A stretch of 64,000 nt of DNA from Chryseobacterium sp. G0186 (GCF_003815675.1 NZ_CP033918.1:2170001-2234000); one strand, 5' to 3'. Positions 18,507 through 27,684 are shown, numbered from the stretch's first letter. Program-made: numbers and translations. Notes: generated from the letters alone by a model not told the origin.

Positions 18507-18534
18507 AACTAATTGATTTTGTGATTTAACACTA

Positions 18535-18542
18535 CAAACATA
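18535..18542 (-). promoter_or_regulatory. -7 element (TATGTTTG) of aceB
   Basis: On the minus strand TATGTTTG fits TAnnTTTG and lies 28 bp before the aceB ATG. No good TTG is found at 19-21 bp; the palindrome at 18561-18576 occupies the -33 region, which would suit a regulated promoter. Confidence 0.5.
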
Positions 18543-18560
18543 AATAAAAATTTTCACAAA

Positions 18561-18576
18561 CAGCGAACGTTCGCTG
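18561..18576. promoter_or_regulatory. candidate operator 1: perfect 16-bp palindrome
   Basis: CAGCGAACGTTCGCTG is its own reverse complement. It lies in the divergent aceB/regulator region, over the -33 region of the aceB promoter. It shares GCGA/TCGC half-sites with the second repeat 35 bp away. Confidence 0.65.
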
Positions 18577-18595
18577 AATTTATTTAAAAATTATT

Positions 18596-18611
18596 ATGCG
18601 AATAATCGCAT
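18596..18611. promoter_or_regulatory. candidate operator 2: ATGCGA-N4-TCGCAT
   Basis: A 6-bp inverted repeat with an ATAA spacer. Its centre is 35 bp from that of operator 1 and it overlaps the expected -33 region of the regulator's own promoter, which suggests autoregulation. Confidence 0.6.
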
Positions 18612-18620
18612 CTAAATATT

Positions 18621-18628
18621 TATATTTG
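18621..18628 (+). promoter_or_regulatory. -7 element (TATATTTG) of the glyoxylate regulator
   Basis: Matches TAnnTTTG and ends 4 bp before the ATG at 18633, so transcription would start at or next to the start codon. The mRNA may be leaderless or nearly so. Confidence 0.5.
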
Positions 18629-18632
18629 AGTA

Positions 18633-20105
18633 ATGAATTCAGAAAGCGACTTTATTAAGACAGTTTTTGGACTAAAACTGAAACAGCTGAGACAAAAGAA
18701 AAATTGGTCTCTGCAGGACCTTGCCGTAAAAACCGGATTGTCAAAATCTTATCTTAATGAGATTGAGAACGGAAAAAAGTACCCGAAACACGACAAGATC
18801 ATTCAGCTGTCTGATGCCCTGAACTCTACTTTTGATGATCTGGTTTCTACAAAACTGGATAAAAGCCTTGCTCCGTTTAATGAAATTCTTCAATCGGATT
18901 TCTTTAAGGAAGTTCCTCTAGAATTATTTGGGATCAATAAAAACAATCTTATCAGCATCATTAGCGATGCTCCTAAAAAGGTAACGGCTTTCATCAATGC
19001 ATTGATTGAAATTTCCCAGAATTACAATCTAGGAAAGGAAAGGTTTTATTTTGCGGTATTAAGATCATTTCAGGAATTGTATGATAATTATTTCCCTGAA
19101 ATTGAGGATAAGGTCAATCAGTTCACAGAAGAGAATCATTTACAGATTGACAGAAATTTAAAGTCTGATATTCTTGAAAATATTCTTATTGAGAAATTCA
19201 ATTACACTATCCAATCTGAAGATTTCGAAAAGTATGACACCTTAGACAATCTTCGATCTCTTCTTATTCCGGAAAAAAAACTATTGCTTCTCAACAGAAA
19301 ACTTGAAAAGGATCAGAAAACATTTATTCTGGCAAAGGAAATAGGGTTTAATGTCCTGGAGTTAAAGGTTCGTCCTACCACGTATTCATGGCTTGACTTT
19401 GGAAGTTTTGAAGAGATTTTAAATAATTTCTATGCTTCTTATTTTGCCGGAGCCTTATTGATTTCAAAGGAGCCAGCTATTGAAAAAACCGCTGAGTTTT
19501 TCCAGCAAAATAATTGGAACCCCAAGAGCTTTGAGAGCCTTATCAATACTTTCACCCACTCACCTGAAACGTTTTATTATCGTTTGACCAATATTCTTTC
19601 TGCAGAAATGGGAATTAAGGATTTATTTTACTTGTGTCTGGTCAAAAAGAAAGGTTCTGATAAAATCCAGATTTTAAAGGAGCTTCATCTTAATCACCAG
19701 CAGGCTCCTCACGCTAACGCTATGAATGAACATTACTGCCAGAGGTGGATTGCCGTGAAAAACCTGCACGATTTAAAGGAAAATGAAACCCTGACGGATG
19801 CACAGATTTCTCATTATAAAGATCAGGGAATAAGCTATCTGGTTATTTCTACTTCTCAAAGAAATCCTTTTTCGGATGGCAGCAACAGAAGCTACTGCCT
19901 GGGGATTTTATTGAATTCCCAAACGATTAAAAAGATAGGTTTTGTAAAATCTCCATCTTTAAAAACCATTAATGTTGGGGTTACCTGCGAATCCTGCAGC
20001 ATTGCTGATTGCGAAATAAGACAAGCCCCTGCAGTACGACTGGAAAAGGAACATTTTAATAGCAGTATGAAAAATTCTATTGAAAAAATCAGGAAAGAAT
20101 TTTAG
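18633..20105 (+). CDS. RamB/ScfR-type transcriptional regulator of fatty-acid or acetate metabolism
   Basis: 490 residues. An N-terminal XRE helix-turn-helix (about 10-70: LKQLRQKKNWSLQDLAVKTGLSKSYLNEIENGKKYP) is followed by an ImmA/IrrE-like middle region and a C-terminal DUF2083 domain with a conserved Cys cluster (VTCESCSIADCEIRQAPAV, about 449-467). This is the architecture of short-chain fatty acyl-responsive regulators such as RamB and PrpC. RamB controls aceA and aceB in actinobacteria. Divergent placement next to aceB-aceA with two shared inverted repeats strongly suggests the same job here. Family firm; target inferred from context. Confidence 0.87.
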   Translation: MNSESDFIKTVFGLKLKQLRQKKNWSLQDLAVKTGLSKSYLNEIENGKKYPKHDKIIQLSDALNSTFDDLVSTKLDKSLAPFNEILQSDFFKEVPLELFGINKNNLISIISDAPKKVTAFINALIEISQNYNLGKERFYFAVLRSFQELYDNYFPEIEDKVNQFTEENHLQIDRNLKSDILENILIEKFNYTIQSEDFEKYDTLDNLRSLLIPEKKLLLLNRKLEKDQKTFILAKEIGFNVLELKVRPTTYSWLDFGSFEEILNNFYASYFAGALLISKEPAIEKTAEFFQQNNWNPKSFESLINTFTHSPETFYYRLTNILSAEMGIKDLFYLCLVKKKGSDKIQILKELHLNHQQAPHANAMNEHYCQRWIAVKNLHDLKENETLTDAQISHYKDQGISYLVISTSQRNPFSDGSNRSYCLGILLNSQTIKKIGFVKSPSLKTINVGVTCESCSIADCEIRQAPAVRLEKEHFNSSMKNSIEKIRKEF

Positions 20106-20195
20106 AATAACGATCTATAGGCATCTGGTATTTTAAAAGTTATAAAACTAAGTTTATGAAACTAAAACTTTTCATACCTTAGTAAAAACACATCT

Positions 20196-20849
20196 ATGAT
20201 ACTGGATTTATTTTTTCCAAACCGATGCATTCATTGCAATAGAATCATTGAACCTGAACTTCTAGTTTGTGACCTCTGCTACACCCAAATTCATTTTACG
20301 CATTATGATTATTTTGAGACTAATCCGATCAGAGAAAAATGTAAACTCCTTTTCCCAGTGGAGAACACCTATGCCTTAATCCAGTTTGAGGAAGAAAGTG
20401 TAAGCCGGAAAATTATTCATGAGTTAAAATACAAAGGTAGAGAGAACGTGGGAAAAATTCTTGCCGAATGGACAACCGAGCAGCTTAATTTTCAAAATCA
20501 AGTTCCTGATCTCATGGTAAGTGTACCTCTACATCCTAAAAAGCTACGGGAAAGAGGCTACAATCAGCTTCATTTATTTACAGAAACACTTTCAAAATTT
20601 TACAACATCCCATTTGATCATCATTTGATTACAAGAAATCATTATTCCAAAGCACAGGCTTTAAAGAATAAACAGCGCCGACTGGAAACAGCGAACACAT
20701 TTTCAGTTACCCAGCCCATCACCGGAAAACACATTCTTTTGATAGATGATGTCTTTACGACAGGAAACACCGTCTCGTCTATTGCATGGGAAATTCTAAA
20801 TGCCGGAGACAATAAAGTGAGCGTATTGGTAATGGCAATGGATGTTTGA
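20196..20849 (+). CDS. comF: ComF-family phosphoribosyltransferase-like protein
   Basis: 217 residues. An N-terminal zinc ribbon (CIHCNRIIEPELLVCDLC, about residues 11-28) and a C-terminal PRTase domain with the PRPP loop ILLIDDVFTTGNTVSS (about 182-197). LHPKKLRERGYNQ (about 113-125) is typical of ComF. Members take part in DNA uptake for natural transformation, though the biochemical reaction is unclear. It is a single gene, 90 bp after the regulator gene and on the same strand. Confidence 0.92.
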   Translation: MILDLFFPNRCIHCNRIIEPELLVCDLCYTQIHFTHYDYFETNPIREKCKLLFPVENTYALIQFEEESVSRKIIHELKYKGRENVGKILAEWTTEQLNFQNQVPDLMVSVPLHPKKLRERGYNQLHLFTETLSKFYNIPFDHHLITRNHYSKAQALKNKQRRLETANTFSVTQPITGKHILLIDDVFTTGNTVSSIAWEILNAGDNKVSVLVMAMDV

Positions 20850-20980
20850 AAACTAAGATTTATATTTAGTTGCTGATTGATCGTGGTTGATATACTTTGT
20901 TTAAAGCTGCAACCTAAAGCAATTTTCTCACTCTTTCATGTTTCATTTCTTTTCCTTAATTTTCCGGAAACTAAATAACA

Positions 20981-21667
20981 ATGCCCAATCTGATCTTATT
21001 ACATGGAGCTTTAGGCCATAAAGATATATTTAAACCTTACCTTGAGAAACTTTCGCCATATTTTACCATTCATACTCCATTATTTTCAGGACATGGAGAT
21101 CTTGAGCTTTCCTCAGATGGAATCAGCATTGAAAAGTACACTGAAGAACTAACGGCATATTGCACAGAAAATAAAATAAATGATATTTTTATTTTAGGTC
21201 ACAGTATGGGTGGTTATGTTGGGCTTTGCTATGCCATGAAAAACCCTGAGAATGTAAATTCCATTATCACTCTGGGAACAAAATTTGACTGGACCGAGGA
21301 ACAGGCTTTAAAGGAAAGTAAAATGCTTAATCCGGATATCATTCTTGAAAAAATCCCCCAATATGCCCAACTTTTAGAGACTCAACATGGTTCAAAATGG
21401 AGACAGCTTCTTCCTGCCATCGCAGATTTAATGATTAACTTAGGGAAAAATCCTCCACTTGAAAATAATCTTGCTACCATTAACACTCCTGTGCAAATCA
21501 TGGTAGGTGATAAGGACAATATGGTAAGCATTGAGGAAAGTATAAGTATATACAGAAAACTTCCCAACGCAAAATTGGCCGTACTCCCGGATACAAAGCA
21601 TCCAATGGATAAGGTACGACCAAATTTATTATTGTGTTTAATAAAAGATTTCTGGAATCTTTCTTAA
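20981..21667 (+). CDS. alpha/beta hydrolase
   Basis: 228 residues, typical for the small cytoplasmic hydrolases. An oxyanion region LLHGALGHKDIFKP (about 5-18), nucleophile elbow LGHSMGGYVG (Ser about 74), acid in MVGDKDNMVS (about 173-182) and catalytic His in DTKHPMDK (about 208) are all present. No signal peptide. It ends two bases before the convergent upp gene. The substrate cannot be read from the sequence. Confidence 0.88.
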   Translation: MPNLILLHGALGHKDIFKPYLEKLSPYFTIHTPLFSGHGDLELSSDGISIEKYTEELTAYCTENKINDIFILGHSMGGYVGLCYAMKNPENVNSIITLGTKFDWTEEQALKESKMLNPDIILEKIPQYAQLLETQHGSKWRQLLPAIADLMINLGKNPPLENNLATINTPVQIMVGDKDNMVSIEESISIYRKLPNAKLAVLPDTKHPMDKVRPNLLLCLIKDFWNLS

Positions 21668-21668
21668 A

Positions 21669-22319
21669 TTATCTTTGAAGTTTTTCACCGTAACTCAAAT
21701 CTCCTGCATCTCCTAATCCAGGAGTGATATATCCTTTTGATGTTAGGTTTTCATCAATGGCTCCTACCCATATATGTGCATCAGGATATGCATTTTGAAC
21801 GGTTTCAACACCTTGTCTTGAGGCAATGGCTGCTACGATGTGAAGTTGGGTTGGATTTCCGTTTGTCAACAAATCCTTGATCGCTTCAATTAATGACGCT
21901 CCGGTTGCCAACATTGGATCTGCAACGATTAAAGGTCTACCCTCAATGCTTGGGCAAGTTAGGTAATCTTGTTTAATGGAGAAATAATCGTTGGCATCGT
22001 GCTTTCTATAAGCTGCTACGAAGCCACAATCTGCTCTGTCCAGATAGTTCAGAATACCTTCAAACAAAGGAACTCCTGCTCTTAAAATGGTCGTAATAAC
22101 CGGCTGTACTGCAATTTCTGTACTTTTTATAGAATCTAAAGGAGTCTGGATCTCAACTTCTCTTGTTTCTAATCCTTTGCTGATTTCAAAAGCTGCAATT
22201 TCTCCAATCCTTTCCATATTTCTTCGAAATCTCATTCGGTCACGCTGAACCCCGATGTTTCTAAGTTCGTTAATCCATTCATTGACAAGGGAAAAGTTTT
22301 GTGATAAAATAGTAAGCAT
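21669..22319 (-). CDS. upp: uracil phosphoribosyltransferase
   Basis: 216 residues. RFRRNMERIGEIAAFEIS near the N-terminus, TTILRAGVPLFEGIL (about 77), PRPP loop LIVADPMLATGASLIEAI (about 128-146) and the C-terminal uracil-binding segment GYITPGLGDAGDLSYG (about 196-211) define the Upp family. It salvages uracil with PRPP to UMP. A single gene convergent with the alpha/beta hydrolase. High confidence. Confidence 0.95.
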   Translation of the reverse strand: MLTILSQNFSLVNEWINELRNIGVQRDRMRFRRNMERIGEIAAFEISKGLETREVEIQTPLDSIKSTEIAVQPVITTILRAGVPLFEGILNYLDRADCGFVAAYRKHDANDYFSIKQDYLTCPSIEGRPLIVADPMLATGASLIEAIKDLLTNGNPTQLHIVAAIASRQGVETVQNAYPDAHIWVGAIDENLTSKGYITPGLGDAGDLSYGEKLQR

Positions 22320-22424
22320 GAAGATCTTGGGTTTTAATTATAGTTAGTGAGCATTAATTACTGCAAAATTACAACTAAAAAACGAATTTGCAGATGGCTA
22401 CCAAAACGGTAAAAAGTATATGTA

Positions 22425-22457
22425 TAAAAAATCTGGCAAGGAATTCCTCACCAGATT
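22425..22457 (-). terminator. terminator after der
   Basis: AATCTGG (22430-22436) pairs with CCAGATT (22451-22457), with a further AGGAATTCCT pairing inside. The minus strand continues TTTTTTA. Confidence 0.8.
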
Positions 22458-22473
22458 TTATTAAAAAGTCATT

Positions 22474-23784
22474 TTATTTTTGTCTGAAATACACTTCAAT
22501 CGGAACTCCGGTAAACCCGAATTGTTTTCTCAATTGATTTTCAGTAAATCTCTTATATGGTTCTTTCACATACTGTGGCAGGTTACAGAAAAATACAAAC
22601 TGTGGTGACGGCGTAGGAAGCTGAACGCAATATTTGATCTTAATATATTTTCCTTTAAGTGCCGGTGGCGGTGTATTTTCGAAAATAGGAAGCATTACTT
22701 CATTTAATTTTGAAGTTTTAATTTTCTTCTTACGATCTTCATAAACCTGCATTGCCAATTCTACAGCTTTTAGAATTCTTTGCTTCGTTAAAGCAGAAAC
22801 AAATAGAATTGGAATATCCTGGAACTGACCAATTTTATCCTTGATTGATTTTTCAAAATCACGCATTGTGTTGGTCTGCTTGTCTTCAATCAAATCCCAT
22901 TTGTTGACAAGAATTACAATTCCTTTTCTGTTCTTTTGTGCCAGCCCAAAGATGTTCATATCCTGAGATTCCCATCCCTGTGTAGCATCTACCATGATAA
23001 TCACAACATCAGAATATTCGATGGAACGGATAGATCTCATTACGGAATAGAATTCCAGGTCTTCATTAACCTTAGACTTTCTTCTCATTCCCGCTGTATC
23101 TACCAATACAAACTCGTGTCCGAATTTATTATACAAAGTCTGGATACTGTCTCTCGTAGTTCCCGCAATATCTGTTACAATATTTCTTTCAACGTCTAGC
23201 AAAGCATTAGTCATTGTAGATTTTCCTACGTTTGGACGACCTGCAATGGTAATTTTAGGCAATCCTTCAAATGGATCCTTATATTCTGTAGTTGGAAAAT
23301 CTTTTACGATATCATCCAAAATCTCACCTGTTCCAGAACCTGTTGCTGAGGAAAGAGTGTAGTATTTATCTATTCCTAACTGATAGAATTCAGTTGCCGG
23401 AAGTTCTTCCTTAGAAGAATCCACTTTATTGATAACAATATAGATAGGCTTATTCGATCTTCTTAGTAATCTGTAAATTTCGTAGTCTGTATCAGTAAGA
23501 CCCTCTTCTACATTCATCATAAAGATAATGGAAGTTGCCTCATCTACTGCCAACTGTACCTGCTTACGAATCTCTTCTTCAAAGATATCATCTGTACCTA
23601 CATCATAACCTCCTGTATCAATTACAGTAAAGTCTACTCCATTCCAGTCAGATTTTCCGTAGTGACGGTCTCTGGTTACACCGGCTGTAGAATCTACAAT
23701 AGCCTCTCTTCTTTCTAGTAAACGGTTAAAAAGCGTGGATTTTCCTACGTTGGGACGTCCAACGATTGCGACAATATTTGACAT
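22474..23784 (-). CDS. der: ribosome-assembly GTPase Der (EngA)
   Basis: 436 residues with two consecutive G domains. G1 motifs GRPNVGKST appear near residue 8 and near 182, G3 DTGGYD and DTAGMRR, G4 NKVD and NKWD, followed by a KH-like C-terminal domain (LKGKYIKIKYCVQLPTPSPQFVFFCN). This duplication is unique to Der, which acts in late maturation of the 50S subunit. It is a single transcription unit ending in a clear terminator and lies next to tRNA-Gln, the boundary of the mobile island. Confidence 0.97.
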   Translation of the reverse strand: MSNIVAIVGRPNVGKSTLFNRLLERREAIVDSTAGVTRDRHYGKSDWNGVDFTVIDTGGYDVGTDDIFEEEIRKQVQLAVDEATSIIFMMNVEEGLTDTDYEIYRLLRRSNKPIYIVINKVDSSKEELPATEFYQLGIDKYYTLSSATGSGTGEILDDIVKDFPTTEYKDPFEGLPKITIAGRPNVGKSTMTNALLDVERNIVTDIAGTTRDSIQTLYNKFGHEFVLVDTAGMRRKSKVNEDLEFYSVMRSIRSIEYSDVVIIMVDATQGWESQDMNIFGLAQKNRKGIVILVNKWDLIEDKQTNTMRDFEKSIKDKIGQFQDIPILFVSALTKQRILKAVELAMQVYEDRKKKIKTSKLNEVMLPIFENTPPPALKGKYIKIKYCVQLPTPSPQFVFFCNLPQYVKEPYKRFTENQLRKQFGFTGVPIEVYFRQK

Positions 23785-23986
23785 AAAAAATGTTTAATAA
23801 TCCTTTGCTAAGCTCAGGATAAGTTATTAATGGGTTACTCCAACTTTTGGAGCCCAATTTTTTTGCAAAGATAAGATTTTATTATTTAGTATTAGAAATG
23901 CTCTGCATTTTGAAAATTTTTACAAAAAATAATTCTTTGGATATCAGAAAGTAAGGTCTTTTACGCCCTATTATGTTAATAAATCT

Positions 23987-25636
23987 TTAATTTAAATTTT
24001 CATATTTAAAATAATTTATATAATTTCGCAGCATCAAAACAGACCTATAGTGTAACGGTAGCACTCCGGTTTTTGGTACCGTCAGTCGGGGTTCGAATCC
24101 CTGTGGGTCTACATTCAAGGAGAAATGATCATTTTGATCGTTTCTCTTTTTTTTTACACCATCTAACTCATTATTAATCTGAAAGATATGGTATGCTACG
24201 GAGTTGATTCTGGCGGTTCGATAATGTTTTCCGTCAAATTCCAATTTTTCAGGAAATATCGAACCAATTATTGCCCGCTTTATCTCAATTTCCCCTTCTT
24301 GATAGTGTTTTCCGATATTTTGAAGTGTCTCTAAGGCTTGTTCGAGCAGTTTATCTATATTGCTAATTTGAGGGAGTGAACTTTTATTCAATTCTTCTTC
24401 CAACTTTGAAATCCGTTCTTTGCATTCTCTTTTAATCTCCAGATATTCATCATCATCAATTATCTCACTAAGAAACTTGTTTCGAGCAAAAGATAATTTA
24501 TTATTCAAAGTATCAATTTCGTCAGATATTTTCTTCTTCTCTTTTAATGGATCATTAACGAAGTTATTATAATTTTCAGTCAAAAGCTTTTTAAGATATT
24601 TTTTAACTGGTGCATTCATTTCTAATGTCATTAATCCATCTTCAAAAACTTTATTGACGATCTCGGCTCTTTCTCTGAATCCGCAAATAGAATTACAATG
24701 ATAATAATAGTATCTATTGTTCCGACCTCTTGAAGCGCTGGCAGTAAGTGTTTTGCCACAATTCGGACACGTTAAAAATCCACGAAGTGGAAAATTTTCC
24801 TGAACAGTGATTTTCGTGTTCGGTCTTTGAGGCCGTTTCTTTCCATCCAGTATCTCTTGTACTTTGTCAAAAAGTTCCTCACTGATCAATGGCTCATGCT
24901 GACTTTCAACAAAACAGGCTTCCTCATCTTTATGTTTTGGAACAAATACTTTACCGCAATAAATCGGGTTACGAATGGCTATATGAAAAGATGTTCTACT
25001 GACACCTTTTCTCAAAGATTCATTAATTTTTGTTCTTATCGAATTGCTGGCATAGATACCTTTAGCCAATTCATTGAATGCCCATTTCATTTTTGTTGCT
25101 TCCGGTTCTTTTATTGCAATATACTTTTTACCATTCTCGGTTATCTTGTTCGCATAACCAAATGGAGCTTTCCCCATAACACGCCCTTCCTTGACAGCTC
25201 TTCTCATCCCATAAAATACATTGAGTGCTCTTCTGTCGTTTTCAACCTCCGGAGCAGCCAAATAAATAGCCAACATCATTTTATTTTCAGGGATAGAAAG
25301 ATCAAGCGGTTGTTCAACGGCTTGTAAATCCACACCTAACTTTGAAAGGATGCTTATCATCTGATAGGCATCGCCTGCGTTTCTGCTAAAACGATCCCAT
25401 TTCGTAAACAAAATAACATTGGTTTTAGAACCTTTTTTCTTAAGTTCAATCAGAAGCTTCTTCCATTCAGGTCGGTTAAAAGATTTTGCAGAATGGTCTT
25501 CGTAAATAACATTTCCAACAGTAAAATTATTTTGTGAACAATGACGTCTGAGACGTTCCTCCTGATCTCTTTGGGAGTAACCTTTATCAGCCTGTTCATC
25601 TGTCGATACACGTATATATAAATCTGCTGTTTTCAT
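23987..25636 (-). CDS. large serine recombinase (integrase of the island)
   Basis: 549 residues. Resolvase domain with nucleophile Ser in YIRVSTDEQ (about residue 11), FTKWDRFSRNAGDAY (about 76-90) and a PEVENDRRALNVFYG segment. Then comes a recombinase domain (VMGKAPFGYANKITENGKK), a zinc ribbon (CPNCGKTLTASASRG ... HCNSICGF, about 290-320) and a coiled coil (about 370-425). Such enzymes insert and excise elements between short att sites. The last 50 or so residues are encoded on the antisense of the tRNA terminator and tRNA-Gln (VDPQGFEPRLTVPKTGVLPL), so this C-terminus is created by the insertion point and not by the family domain. The stop at 23987 is in chromosomal DNA. Confidence 0.93.
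   Translation of the reverse strand: MKTADLYIRVSTDEQADKGYSQRDQEERLRRHCSQNNFTVGNVIYEDHSAKSFNRPEWKKLLIELKKKGSKTNVILFTKWDRFSRNAGDAYQMISILSKLGVDLQAVEQPLDLSIPENKMMLAIYLAAPEVENDRRALNVFYGMRRAVKEGRVMGKAPFGYANKITENGKKYIAIKEPEATKMKWAFNELAKGIYASNSIRTKINESLRKGVSRTSFHIAIRNPIYCGKVFVPKHKDEEACFVESQHEPLISEELFDKVQEILDGKKRPQRPNTKITVQENFPLRGFLTCPNCGKTLTASASRGRNNRYYYYHCNSICGFRERAEIVNKVFEDGLMTLEMNAPVKKYLKKLLTENYNNFVNDPLKEKKKISDEIDTLNNKLSFARNKFLSEIIDDDEYLEIKRECKERISKLEEELNKSSLPQISNIDKLLEQALETLQNIGKHYQEGEIEIKRAIIGSIFPEKLEFDGKHYRTARINSVAYHIFQINNELDGVKKKRNDQNDHFSLNVDPQGFEPRLTVPKTGVLPLHYRSVLMLRNYINYFKYENLN
24041..24111 (+). tRNA. tRNA-Gln (TTG)
   Basis: A full cloverleaf. Acceptor AGACCTA pairs with TGGGTCT, the D-arm contains TAACGGTAGC, the anticodon loop TTTTGGT gives anticodon TTG, and the T-arm CGGGG-TTCGAAT-CCCTG is present, with discriminator A at 24111. 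CCA is not encoded. A terminator follows at once. The opposite strand is read through by the island recombinase ORF. Confidence 0.95.
24120..24155 (+). terminator. terminator of tRNA-Gln
   Basis: GAGAAATGATCA (24120-24131) pairs with TGATCGTTTCTC (24135-24146) with one T-G pair, followed by nine T. It is immediately downstream of the tRNA and lies inside the antisense end of the recombinase frame. Confidence 0.85.
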
Positions 25637-25727
25637 AATTTTTAAAATTTAATCCTGTGGAATAATAGTAAGTATAATCAAATAATAGAATTTTAGATTT
25701 ATTGGTCAGATATTCCACTACGGATCA

Positions 25728-25895
25728 TCATTTCTGATCAGTATCGAAATACTTTTTAATGACCATCAGTGTAAGATTGTAAAGAAACTCCATTATCAAT
25801 TCAGCTTCTTCCTTTGTAAGCTCCATGCCTTCAGAGCGGAAATATTCAATAACTTCCTCTATTGGTATTTTTTTGATTTCTTTTGCCTTAGACAT
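25728..25895 (-). CDS. small conserved-looking protein of the island
   Basis: 55 residues. An ATG at 25895 opens SKAKEIKKIPIEEVIEYF and the frame closes at a TGA at 25728. The predicted product is a helical, highly charged protein ending in LIMEFLYNLTLMVIKKYF. It lies 91 bp upstream of the recombinase gene on the same strand and may be its cofactor or directionality factor, though this is inferred from position only. The length and helical pattern fit short accessory proteins often found next to recombinases in Bacteroidota elements. Confidence 0.6.
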   Translation of the reverse strand: MSKAKEIKKIPIEEVIEYFRSEGMELTKEEAELIMEFLYNLTLMVIKKYFDTDQK

Positions 25896-26013
25896 AAATG
25901 CAGAATTTCCCTAAAAATAATTCAGAGAAATTCCATTTATTCCGTGATATGTATCTCACTGCATCGTTAGGCACAGAAAGTCTTCAATTCGATAAAATTT
26001 ATTTTCTAAAGGC

Positions 26014-27684
26014 TTAATTATTTTCTGCAAGTAGTGGATTTTCGGTTTTATCGTATATAAAGTTCATCTTAAAATTATCTAGCAATTTACCATCGATCAC
26101 AGTTATCTTGAGTTCATTCATCAGCTTTTTTACAATCATTTTCATACAATTTACTTTCTCTTTGTCAACTTTTCCTATGCTGTGATGCACGCTCATATTG
26201 TAATCCGTGAAAGAAAATATATTGCTGGAAAATTGCTCAAATAGATAGTTGTATTTATATATATCCTTATCAGCGTAAATACACAATTGCCAAAGCGCTT
26301 CGCTGGTCATATAGTTGGGGAGATAAAATGTTTTTACATAGATGTAAGTTCTGCAAAAGGACAAGAGAAATAATGCGAAGATATTATCTACTCCCTGATA
26401 ATTTTCTTGCTCTCCATCAATTAATTTATAAAACTGTAATGAACTTTGTAATGCACTCTTATAATGGAAATACAGGTCACTGTGCTGTGGTTGATTAGGC
26501 ATCTCCCAATGCGGTTCGGGATGATTTTGATCTGAGGTAAAGACCAAATTTTTGCCTTGCATAATGAAAACGAAGAAACTTTGATATTGATATAGATTCT
26601 TTTGAATCCAATACCGATCGTGACCGACTAATAAAAATTTATATTCTTTTCCAAATATACTCGTCAAAGAATGAGTAATGGCTTTTACTTTTTCGTTATT
26701 CACATTTAAGCCAATCAAAAGTAAATAGTAGGTTGTCACTTCTCCATAGGTTGTTTTATGAAAGAAATATATTTGTTCAAGTTGTGTAAAGGTCAGGATT
26801 CTGTTAATTGCCTTATCAAGTATTTCATCTGCTGGGTATTCTTCCCTATGAAATTCGTACTGATCAACTTTGTAAATTTTTTCATATTGCTTTTTGATCA
26901 AATGTTTCAATTCGTAGAATCGAGCTTCAATAAGTGTAAAAAGCGAATCCTCGATGATTCGTAATGATTCAAACATTCCTGTGTTGTAAATGATATCATC
27001 TTCGTCAATCGCTTTCTTTACCTTTGCAAAAAGTTCATTTAAGAAGTATTCTCGCTGATTCTTTTTGACAAAATAGGATTGTAGTTCCGGAGTATAAATC
27101 AGCAATTGATTTATCCTTTGATTTAGATCGATGTCACTTTTCCGTTCTCCGCTATATAGTTCCTCTAAGTACTCCAAGTCATATTGGATCAGTTCTTCGA
27201 AAGAGGTAAAAACACTGTTATATGAATCCTCCGAAATAAGTCTTTCAATTTTTACCCTACGAATTTCGTGATCGTGATGGAAAGAATCTTCATAGCGGTT
27301 GAATTTCTTTCTGTATTTTTTCCAAATCCTATCTTTCAAAATTGATGATCTTGAATCTTTATTTTGATAGATTATTGAAGATCGCTGGCAATGGTACTCT
27401 ATGAAAGGATGACCTTTTGACAATTGATATTCTAATTTTGAATAATCAATGAAATAAAAGTAAACTTGATACTGATCTCTAAATTCTTTCACCCATCTTT
27501 TTGAACGCAATTTCGCTACATCAGCAAATTTATTGAGCTGAACCAAAATGTGTGATCGAGTTGAATGCTTTTCTATCTTAAAGAATACCTGACCGACGGA
27601 ATAATCCCTAACAATTTGCTCTAGTGTATTTTCAATAAATTCATTGGCGAGGATTGAAAACGGAGATTTATTTGGTGTTTTCAT
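26014..27684 (-). CDS. hypothetical protein of the island, 556 aa
   Basis: 556 residues, soluble, without signal peptide or membrane helices. The N-terminal third is basic and aromatic (RSSIIYQNKDSRSS, KKYRKKFNRYEDSFHH). The middle is helical (about 180-280), and residues 300-370 (TTYYLLLIGLNVNNEKVKAI, then EYKFLLVGHDRYW) look like an alternating alpha/beta domain. The C-terminus is helical with an AYI-like stretch (FCRTYIYVKTFYLPN), faintly resembling a nucleotidyltransferase plus HEPN arrangement, but no catalytic GS-x-D motif or RxxxxH was found. It overlaps the 3' end of the next upstream gene by 4 nt, so the three genes at 26014-28948 are probably one operon. Function unknown. Confidence 0.6.
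   Translation of the reverse strand: MKTPNKSPFSILANEFIENTLEQIVRDYSVGQVFFKIEKHSTRSHILVQLNKFADVAKLRSKRWVKEFRDQYQVYFYFIDYSKLEYQLSKGHPFIEYHCQRSSIIYQNKDSRSSILKDRIWKKYRKKFNRYEDSFHHDHEIRRVKIERLISEDSYNSVFTSFEELIQYDLEYLEELYSGERKSDIDLNQRINQLLIYTPELQSYFVKKNQREYFLNELFAKVKKAIDEDDIIYNTGMFESLRIIEDSLFTLIEARFYELKHLIKKQYEKIYKVDQYEFHREEYPADEILDKAINRILTFTQLEQIYFFHKTTYGEVTTYYLLLIGLNVNNEKVKAITHSLTSIFGKEYKFLLVGHDRYWIQKNLYQYQSFFVFIMQGKNLVFTSDQNHPEPHWEMPNQPQHSDLYFHYKSALQSSLQFYKLIDGEQENYQGVDNIFALFLLSFCRTYIYVKTFYLPNYMTSEALWQLCIYADKDIYKYNYLFEQFSSNIFSFTDYNMSVHHSIGKVDKEKVNCMKMIVKKLMNELKITVIDGKLLDNFKMNFIYDKTENPLLAENN

Noticed and set aside
24990..25330. Plus-strand 166-aa frame (24827-25327) within the recombinase gene
   Set aside because: Antisense of the resolvase and recombinase domains, which are well conserved.
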